Shown here one piece after another: positions 15,061 through 20,334 of a stretch of DNA of 23,297 nt; position 1 is the first letter of the stretch; each line of letters begins with the position of its first letter. The DNA comes from an uncultured Prevotellaceae bacterium (GTDB lineage Bacteria; Bacteroidota; Bacteroidia; Bacteroidales; Bacteroidaceae). The stretch covers positions 1 through 23,297 of the forward strand of contig CAMOSA010000016.1 of assembly GCA_946624335.1 (NCBI GenBank). The letters run 5' to 3'. Both the position numbers and the translations under genes were made by a program. The notes beneath the pieces are model-generated. The model had not been told where the DNA came from and did not search any database. It saw only the letters and a program-made list of their open reading frames with translations.

Positions 15061-15771
15061 ATGAAAAAAGTGGTTATTTTATCTGGCGCTGGCATGTCCG
15101 CCGAGAGCGGCATCAGCACCTTCCGTGATTCCGGCGGACTTTGGGAACAGCACCGTGTTGAAGATGTGGCCACCATAGAGGGCTACGAGCGCAATCCTCG
15201 CCTCGTCTTGGATTTCTACAATGAGCGACGGCGTCAGCTTCCGGCTGTACGTCCGTGCCGTGGTCATGAGCTGGTGGCCGAGCTCGAAAAGTTCTTCGAC
15301 GTGACAGTCATCACCCAGAATGTCGATGACCTGCACGAACGTGCCGGATCGACTAAGGTGATTCATCTGCATGGCGAGCTGATGAAAGCGACCTCGACGC
15401 TGCGCCCTAACGATCCCTCTCAAATAGTCACTTTGGACGCTGAACACATGGACATTCACCTCGGTGACAAGGCTCGCGACGGTAGTCAGCTCAGACCGTT
15501 CATCGTGTGGTTCGGCGAGGCTGTTCCCGAGATTGAGCGTGCCGCAGCTATAGCCTCTCAGGCTGATATCTTCGTTGTCATCGGCACCAGCCTGAATGTC
15601 TATCCGGCAGCCGGCCTGGTCCAGTTCGTGCCCGACCGTACTCCCGTCTATCTCATCGACCCGAAGGATGTGCCGTGGAGCTCCGGACACCGCTATCGGC
15701 ATATCATGAAAGGAGCTTCTGAGGGGATGGAAGAGCTGACTAAGATGTTGCGCCTCATCGCAGAGGACTGA
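15061..15771 (+). CDS. Sir2-family NAD-dependent protein deacylase (class III, zinc cysteines missing)
   Basis: The product is 236 residues. The NAD-binding Rossmann signature GAGMSAESGISTFRD (about 10-24), TQNVDDLHERAG and the catalytic His104 in HLHGEL are intact, as are WFGE and GTSLNVYPAAGL. Tyr53 and Arg56 (YNER) form the YxxR pair that in SIRT5/CobB-type class III sirtuins binds succinyl or malonyl groups, so desuccinylase or demalonylase activity is likely. Between HGEL and RPFIVWFGE, where class III enzymes normally have two CxxC zinc pairs, there is no cysteine at all; the only cysteine is Cys66. The zinc lobe must therefore fold without metal. It is first in a three-gene operon with a consensus promoter, followed after 27 nt by the nucleoside kinase. 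Confidence 0.92.
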   Translation: MKKVVILSGAGMSAESGISTFRDSGGLWEQHRVEDVATIEGYERNPRLVLDFYNERRRQLPAVRPCRGHELVAELEKFFDVTVITQNVDDLHERAGSTKVIHLHGELMKATSTLRPNDPSQIVTLDAEHMDIHLGDKARDGSQLRPFIVWFGEAVPEIERAAAIASQADIFVVIGTSLNVYPAAGLVQFVPDRTPVYLIDPKDVPWSSGHRYRHIMKGASEGMEELTKMLRLIAED

Positions 15772-15798
15772 ATTTAATCATGCATAATATTAGTATAG

Positions 15799-16782
15799 AT
15801 GAAAAAACTTCAAGCCGTACAAGAGGAACTGCGCCGCTGGCAGCAGATCGTAGGCCTGCGTACCGTCGCTGACCTCAATACTGCTGTGCGTGCAGGTCTG
15901 GCCACTGATATCATAAATGTCTCCGAGGCCATTCAGGAACGAAAGATTGCAGCTGTCGCAGACCGCGTGAAGGAGCGTGGCAGTCGCATCGTGCTGCTGG
16001 CAGGCCCAAGCAGCAGCGGCAAGACGACGACCAGCAAACGTCTGGCCGTGCAGCTGGCTGCCATCGGGCAGCGTCCTCACCTTATCTCCATGGACGACTA
16101 TTTCGTCGACCGTGACGACACGCCTCGTGACGCCAACGGGGAGTATGATTTCGAATGTCTGCAGGCCCTCGATGTGCCCTTCTTCAACGAGCAGCTTCAG
16201 ACGCTACTCTCAGGGGGCAGTGTAGAACTGCCGAAGTACAATTTCCAAACTGGGAGTCGCGAGAACAGCGGAAAGGTGATGGCGCTCGGCGAGCAGGATG
16301 TCCTGATCATCGAAGGGATCCACGCCCTGAATCCGCAGCTGACACCTCAGATACCGCGGTCCGTCAAGTATCAGCTTTACGTCTCAGCCCTGACCACTAT
16401 TCAGCTCGACGAACAACGGCGCATCTCGACGTCGGACAACCGTCTGCTGCGCCGTATCATACGTGACTATAAGTTTCGGGGTTATTCGGCGACAGATACG
16501 ATCCGCCGCTGGCCCAGTGTACGTGCCGGCGAGGAGAAATGGATTTTCCCCTATCAAGAGAATTGCGACACGATGATCAACAGCGCCCTGCTCTACGAGC
16601 TGGCCGTGCTGCGCGGTTTCGTGCTGCCGCTGCTCGAACAAGTGCCAGACAGCGCACCTGAGTATGCCGAGGCCTTCCGTCTCAGGCAGCTCGTGGGTTT
16701 CTTCGAGCCGATTGCCGACAAGCAGATTCCGCCCGTATCGCTGCTGCGCGAATTCCTCGGCGGGTCCAGTTTTCACTATTGA
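15799..16782 (+). CDS. Uridine kinase-like nucleoside kinase, short form lacking the N-terminal region
   Basis: The product is 327 residues. The Walker A motif GPSSSGKT is at 69-76, followed by SMDDYFVDRDDTPRD, PKYNFQTGSRE, IIEGIHALNPQLT and the highly conserved RRWPSVRAGEEKWIFPYQ and LLREFLGGSSFHY. These fit the phosphoribulokinase/uridine kinase family nucleoside kinases of Bacteroidetes, which phosphorylate pyrimidine nucleosides in salvage (family knowledge). As I recall, Bacteroides relatives carry about 220 further N-terminal residues resembling ThrRS TGS/SAD domains. Here the protein begins at the helix just before the kinase domain and the sirtuin stop lies 27 nt upstream, so that part is truly absent. 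The kinase core has no visible defect. The next gene (fur-like) starts 11 nt after its stop. Confidence 0.85.
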   Translation: MKKLQAVQEELRRWQQIVGLRTVADLNTAVRAGLATDIINVSEAIQERKIAAVADRVKERGSRIVLLAGPSSSGKTTTSKRLAVQLAAIGQRPHLISMDDYFVDRDDTPRDANGEYDFECLQALDVPFFNEQLQTLLSGGSVELPKYNFQTGSRENSGKVMALGEQDVLIIEGIHALNPQLTPQIPRSVKYQLYVSALTTIQLDEQRRISTSDNRLLRRIIRDYKFRGYSATDTIRRWPSVRAGEEKWIFPYQENCDTMINSALLYELAVLRGFVLPLLEQVPDSAPEYAEAFRLRQLVGFFEPIADKQIPPVSLLREFLGGSSFHY

Positions 16783-16793
16783 CCGCAGTGTGT

Positions 16794-17237
16794 ATGAAGA
16801 CAGAGGAGTATCTATCACGACTGGAGGCGCGCGGCGTCAAGCCGACTTCTACGCGCCTGCTCGTCTATCGTGTCTTGGCGGAACATCGTCATCCGTTGTC
16901 GCTGCGTGAACTCGACGATGAACTCGACACGGTGGACCGTTCGACCATATTTCGCACGCTGACCCTCTTCCTCGCCAATCATCTCATTCACGCTATCGAG
17001 GACGGCACGGGCGTTGCTCGCTACGAGGCCTGCGAGGGAGACGATGACTGTACGCTCGACGATCAACACGTCCATTTCTACTGTCGCCTATGCCAGCGTA
17101 CCTTCTGCTTCCACAGCCTTCATGTACCTCACCTGCCGATGCCTGAAGGCTTTGAAGCCGAAGGGGTCAATTTCCTTGTCAAAGGGGTGTGCCCCGACTG
17201 TGCCAGGCAACCCTACCCTAAGACCTTAATGGCTTAG
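16794..17237 (+). CDS. Fur-family metal- or peroxide-responsive transcriptional regulator
   Basis: The ATG at 16794 gives 147 residues; the TTG at 16779 that overlaps the kinase stop is a less likely start. The N-terminal winged helix covers about residues 5-75 (RGVKPTSTRLLVYRVLAEH and DRSTIFRTLTLFLANHLIHAI). The C-terminal dimerisation domain has HVHFYCRLCQRTFC and GVCPDC, giving a structural zinc site from Cys97, Cys100, Cys133 and Cys136. His-rich sites suited to a regulatory metal are present. Whether it senses Fe, Zn (Zur) or peroxide (PerR) cannot be decided from sequence. Being third in an operon with a sirtuin and a nucleoside kinase gives no clear clue. Its stop codon overlaps the stop of the convergent radical SAM gene by 4 nt. 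Confidence 0.9.
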   Translation: MKTEEYLSRLEARGVKPTSTRLLVYRVLAEHRHPLSLRELDDELDTVDRSTIFRTLTLFLANHLIHAIEDGTGVARYEACEGDDDCTLDDQHVHFYCRLCQRTFCFHSLHVPHLPMPEGFEAEGVNFLVKGVCPDCARQPYPKTLMA

Positions 17238-18013
17238 TAGGCCACCGAGCACTCCAATCCCAGCGTCCGCACCCGTTCGGCAATACCGTCTAACGCTGCG
17301 GGCGTTGCTTTCCTGAGGGTGGCTACGGGTGTCTCACGGTCAATCGTATAAATCATCACCTTCGACGGCCCTATCCGTTCGAGTGCCTTCAGCCAGGGAT
17401 TGACGAATGATGCTGCCGTGTTGCTGACGTCGACACCCTCGTCATCGTGCCCGCCGAGGAACATGGTCTGGATGATGACATGACCTTCGAAGGCGGCCAG
17501 ACGGTCGATGATAGCCTCCAGGTCGTAGTGACCCGTGGGGCGGTCTACGCGTCGGATAAAATCCAGATCGACGGTGTCCAGCTTCTGGATGTTATTGTCA
17601 ACGCGCAGCAGGGCATCGTGCACCTCTGGTCGTACGACTTGCGTGGCGTTGGAGAGTACGCTGATGCGGGCTTGAGGGAAATACCTGTTGCGCAAGGCGA
17701 TGGTGTCATCGATGATGGCGGCAAACTGTGGATGGGTCGTCGGTTCGCCGTTGCCGGCAAAGGTCAGGACGTCGGGGCGTGGCCCCTCGGCTGCCATCAA
17801 CTGCAGACGGGCCTCCAAGGCCTCACGCACTGCGTCGCGGCTTGGCATCTTGGCGTGCGGACGGTGGACGCTGTTGAGGCCACACTCGCAGTAGATACAA
17901 TCGAACGTGCATATTTTCCCGTCGCCAGGCAGCAGGTTGATGCCGAGCGACACGCCGAGACGGCGGCTGTGTACGGGCCCGAAGATGGGCGAAGGATAGA
18001 TGATTGTGCTCAT
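17234..18013 (-). CDS. Radical SAM protein, COG0731-like (TYW1-related), function unknown
   Basis: The ATG at 18013 gives 259 residues beginning MSTIIYPSPIFGPVHSRRLG, the usual start of this family; an in-frame extension to 18088 would run through the inverted repeat and is rejected. The [4Fe-4S]-binding motif is CTFDCIYC (Cys35, Cys39, Cys42), with an extra Cys44. Further motifs are LTFAGNGEPTTHPQF (the GGEP-type SAM motif) and SVLSNAT. The family resembles archaeal/eukaryal wyosine synthases, but bacteria lack wyosine, so the substrate is unknown. A -7 box ends 8 nt before the ATG, inside the large palindrome, which predicts an almost leaderless mRNA. The 3' end overlaps the fur-like gene tail to tail. 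Confidence 0.85.
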   Translation of the reverse strand: MSTIIYPSPIFGPVHSRRLGVSLGINLLPGDGKICTFDCIYCECGLNSVHRPHAKMPSRDAVREALEARLQLMAAEGPRPDVLTFAGNGEPTTHPQFAAIIDDTIALRNRYFPQARISVLSNATQVVRPEVHDALLRVDNNIQKLDTVDLDFIRRVDRPTGHYDLEAIIDRLAAFEGHVIIQTMFLGGHDDEGVDVSNTAASFVNPWLKALERIGPSKVMIYTIDRETPVATLRKATPAALDGIAERVRTLGLECSVAY

Positions 18014-18021
18014 TTCGTTGA

Positions 18022-18029
18022 CAAAGATA
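18022..18029 (-). promoter_or_regulatory. -7 promoter element of the radical SAM gene
   Basis: TATCTTTG on the minus strand is an exact TAnnTTTG match. The ATG at 18013 begins 8 nt later, so the predicted leader is only a few bases. No TTTG is found at 19-21 bp upstream, where the centre of the palindrome lies. Confidence 0.65.
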
Positions 18030-18073
18030 GTGAGTTTTTTGCAAACAGAGCACGCAGTTTGCAAAAAACTCAC

Positions 18074-18081
18074 TATCTTTG
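18074..18081 (+). promoter_or_regulatory. -7 promoter element of the polyprenyl synthase operon
   Basis: TATCTTTG is an exact TAnnTTTG match, the mirror copy of 18022-18029. The ATG at 18091 follows after 9 nt, again predicting a nearly leaderless mRNA. The nearest TTTG upstream (18058-18061) is 12 bp away, too close for a normal -33 box. Confidence 0.65.
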
Positions 18082-18090
18082 TGGCCAAAT

Positions 18091-19056
18091 ATGTTAGAAT
18101 CCATACGTAAACCTATCTATACAGAGCTCGAAAGCTACAAAATACACTTTCGCTCTGCGTTGCAGTCCGACAATCAGCTCCTGTCGGCTGCGCTCGAACA
18201 TCTGACGCGAAAGCTGGGCAAGATGATGCGTCCGACGCTGGTGTTGCTCTGTGCACGCGAGGTCGGTCAGGTGTCGGAGGCCGTCCTTCATGCTGCGGCG
18301 GGTCTTGAGATGCTTCACACGGCCAGCCTCGTCCACGACGACGTCGTTGACGAGAGCGATATGCGGCGTGGACAACGCTCCGTCAATGCGCTCTTCGACA
18401 ATAAGGCGGCTGTGCTCGTCGGTGACTTTATCACGTCAAAAGCCTTGGCTGAGGTGGCCAGCACAAACAGTATAGAGGCCGTTCAACGCATGGCCTGGCT
18501 CGGACAGACGTTGGCAGACGGTGAACTGTTGCAGTTGGCAAATATTCAGCGTAGCACCTTCAGCCGTGATGCTTACTTTGATGTTATCTCAAAGAAGACG
18601 GCCGCCCTCTTCTCCACCTGTGCCTACCTCGGCGCACGCCTCGCTGGCGGCGACGAGCAGACCGCCTCGATCCTCGAGCGCTTCGGCCATCTCGTCGGGT
18701 TGTGTTTCCAGCTGCGCGACGATATCTTTGATTTTGATGAGAGCCTCAACGTAGGCAAGCCCAAGGGCAATGACCTGCAGGAGGGTAAGCTCACCTTACC
18801 TATACTATATGTCCTTGACGGCTGCGAGGATTACTATCGGCGCCTTGCTCTCAAGGTGCGGGCCCATGAGGCTTCGCGCCTGGAGATACAGGAGTTGGTG
18901 GACTTTACCATTCAGCACGGCGGGGTGCAGCTTGCCGAAGCACAGATGCTCCGCTTCCGTGAGGATGCCGTCGTGCTCCTCGATCACCTGAGCAATCCTG
19001 AGGTGGCAGAGGCTTTACGGCAATACCTCGATTATGTCGTACAACGTAACCTTTAG
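18091..19056 (+). CDS. Long-chain polyprenyl diphosphate synthase (IspB-like)
   Basis: The ATG at 18091 gives 321 residues; the in-frame TTG at 18079 lies in the -7 box and is rejected. Both aspartate-rich motifs are present: VHDDVVDESDMRRG (Asp83, Asp84, Asp87) and LRDDIFDFDE (Asp210, Asp211, Asp214). The residue five before the first motif is Ala78, a small side chain that leaves room for a growing chain, and the local sequence is close to octaprenyl synthases rather than FPP synthase. The enzyme adds isopentenyl units to make the menaquinone side chain (inferred from family). It is first in an operon-like run with aroQ (38-nt gap), an O-methyltransferase and polA. Confidence 0.9.
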   Translation: MLESIRKPIYTELESYKIHFRSALQSDNQLLSAALEHLTRKLGKMMRPTLVLLCAREVGQVSEAVLHAAAGLEMLHTASLVHDDVVDESDMRRGQRSVNALFDNKAAVLVGDFITSKALAEVASTNSIEAVQRMAWLGQTLADGELLQLANIQRSTFSRDAYFDVISKKTAALFSTCAYLGARLAGGDEQTASILERFGHLVGLCFQLRDDIFDFDESLNVGKPKGNDLQEGKLTLPILYVLDGCEDYYRRLALKVRAHEASRLEIQELVDFTIQHGGVQLAEAQMLRFREDAVVLLDHLSNPEVAEALRQYLDYVVQRNL

Positions 19057-19094
19057 TATTCACACCATCGATATCCTTTCTTCGCCCTCTGCAC

Positions 19095-19526
19095 ATGAAG
19101 ACAATTCAGATCATCAACGGCCCTAATTTGAATTTGCTGGGCCGTCGCGAGCCAGGCATCTACGGCTCGCGCTCTTTCGACGAATACCTCGAGGTACTGC
19201 GCAGCCGCTATCCCGAGGTGAAGCTGGACTACTACCAGAGTAATCATGAAGGCGACCTCATCGACTGCATCCATGCCTGTGGTTTCGAGGCCGACGGCAT
19301 CGTCATTAATGCCGGAGCTTACACCCACACCAGCGTGGCCCTCCACGATGCCTTGCGTGCCGTGTCGGCGCCTGCCGTCGAAGTTCATATTTCCAATGTT
19401 CATCAGCGTGAGGAGTTCCGCCACCACAGCCTCATCAGTGCTGCCTGCCGAGGAGTCATCTGTGGCTTCGGCCTTGACAGCTACCGTCTGGCCGTGGAAG
19501 CGCTTTTGGCAGATAATGATAGATAA
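19095..19526 (+). CDS. aroQ: Type II 3-dehydroquinate dehydratase
   Basis: The product is 143 residues, the normal length for type II dehydroquinases. NGPNLNLLGRREPGIYG carries the catalytic Tyr23 and the active-site Arg18. INAGAYTHTSVALHDAL, VEVHISNVHQREEFRHHS (His98, Arg109) and ICGFGLDSY complete the expected motifs. It converts 3-dehydroquinate to 3-dehydroshikimate in the cytoplasmic shikimate pathway and forms dodecamers in this family. It lies between the polyprenyl synthase and the heptamer repeat array. Shikimate-pathway flux also feeds menaquinone, consistent with the upstream gene, though the link may be incidental. Confidence 0.96.
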   Translation: MKTIQIINGPNLNLLGRREPGIYGSRSFDEYLEVLRSRYPEVKLDYYQSNHEGDLIDCIHACGFEADGIVINAGAYTHTSVALHDALRAVSAPAVEVHISNVHQREEFRHHSLISAACRGVICGFGLDSYRLAVEALLADNDR

Positions 19527-19546
19527 AGGATAGCGTTAGCTCATCG

Positions 19547-19637
19547 TCCATTATCCATTATCCATTATCCATCGTCCATCGTCCATTGTCCATCGTCCAT
19601 CGTCCATTGTCCATCGTCCATTGTCCATTATCCATTA
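19547..19637 (+). repeat. Array of thirteen 7-bp units (TCCATNN) next to a start codon
   Basis: Thirteen contiguous heptamers run without a gap in the order TCCATTA x3, TCCATCG x2, TCCATTG, TCCATCG x2, TCCATTG, TCCATCG, TCCATTG, TCCATTA x2. The array ends at 19637 and the ATG of the O-methyltransferase is at 19642. It fills most of the 115-bp gap after aroQ. On the minus strand it reads as a repeated 7-residue peptide (MDNGRWT), which I do not consider a gene. Confidence 0.93.
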
Positions 19638-19641
19638 ATAA

Positions 19642-20334
19642 ATGTCTCTTGACGACTATATCCTTGCCCACATCGACCCGGAACCAGACTACTTGCATCG
19701 GCTCTGGCGTGCTACGCATCTGCACTTGAACTATCCCCGCATGGCCAGTGGTCACCTGCAGGGACGCCTGCTGTCGATGCTGACTCACATGATCCAGCCC
19801 CACCGTGTGCTGGAGATCGGCACGTACTCGGGCTACAGCACCCTGTGTATCGCCAGCGCACTGGAGCCGGGAGCCGTCATCCACACCATAGAAATCAACG
19901 ACGAGCAGGAGGACTTTACGCGTCCGTGGCTGGAAGGCTCACCTTGGGCTGACAAGATCAGGCTACACATCGGTGATGCCATAGCCATCCTGACCGAGTC
20001 CAAGAGTCCTATCCTCACCACCCCGGAGGGCGAACCGCGCTCTTTCGACCTCGTTTTCATCGATGCCGATAAGCGGCAATACGTCGACTACTACCATGCC
20101 GTCTTTCAGCACGTCCGCCCTGGCGGATACATTTTGGCTGATAATACGTTGTGGGACGGTCATGTTGTCGACGATGGTATGGATCATTCGCCCCACAACG
20201 GCAAAGAGGCTCAGACGCAGGGCATCCTGGCCTTCAATGACCTCGTCGCTTCCGACCCTTCCGTCGAGCGTGTCATCCTCCCGTTACGCGACGGCATAAC
20301 ACTTATTCGCAAACTACCTACTTCTGTCCTATGA
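19642..20334 (+). CDS. SAM-dependent O-methyltransferase (family 3, CCoAOMT/COMT-like)
   Basis: The product is 230 residues. The SAM-binding motif I is VLEIGTYSGYSTL (Glu58 to Gly64) and the post-I acidic residue is in HTIEIND. The metal-dependent site expected of this family is present as Asp141 (FIDADKRQYVDYY) plus Asp167 and Asn168 (LADNTLWDG). Homologues methylate catechol-type hydroxyls; the natural bacterial substrate is not known. The start codon follows the heptamer array after 4 nt and no clear Shine-Dalgarno sequence is visible, so translation initiation depends on repeat sequence. The gene overlaps polA by 4 nt (ATGA), suggesting that polA translation is coupled to it. Confidence 0.9.
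   Translation: MSLDDYILAHIDPEPDYLHRLWRATHLHLNYPRMASGHLQGRLLSMLTHMIQPHRVLEIGTYSGYSTLCIASALEPGAVIHTIEINDEQEDFTRPWLEGSPWADKIRLHIGDAIAILTESKSPILTTPEGEPRSFDLVFIDADKRQYVDYYHAVFQHVRPGGYILADNTLWDGHVVDDGMDHSPHNGKEAQTQGILAFNDLVASDPSVERVILPLRDGITLIRKLPTSVL

Larger units (their letters stand above)
18021..18082. repeat. Perfect 26-bp inverted repeat forming a symmetrical divergent promoter
   Basis: The left arm 18021-18046 and the right arm 18057-18082 are exact reverse complements at all 26 positions, with a 10-nt centre (AGAGCACGCA). Each arm carries TATCTTTG reading outward, and each is 8-9 nt from the start codon it faces (18013 minus, 18091 plus). Symmetry stops exactly at the outer ends of the -7 boxes. 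Confidence 0.95.

Noticed and set aside
18021..18082. Interpretation of the inverted repeat as a terminator or invertible promoter
   Set aside because: It lies upstream of both divergent genes, so there is no transcript to terminate. The segment between the arms is only 10 nt, too short to carry a switchable promoter.
18014..18088. Upstream extension of the radical SAM gene to a start at 18088
   Set aside because: The extra 25 residues would be encoded by the palindrome and promoter. The family start is MSTIIYPSPIFGPVHSRR at 18013 and a -7 box lies just upstream of that ATG.
19547..19637. Possible CRISPR array
   Set aside because: Units are 7 bp with no spacers, and there are no cas genes nearby.
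19558..19884. Minus-strand frame ending in a repeated MDNGRWT peptide
   Set aside because: The repeats are simply the heptamer array read through, and the rest is antisense to the O-methyltransferase. There is no promoter or homology.
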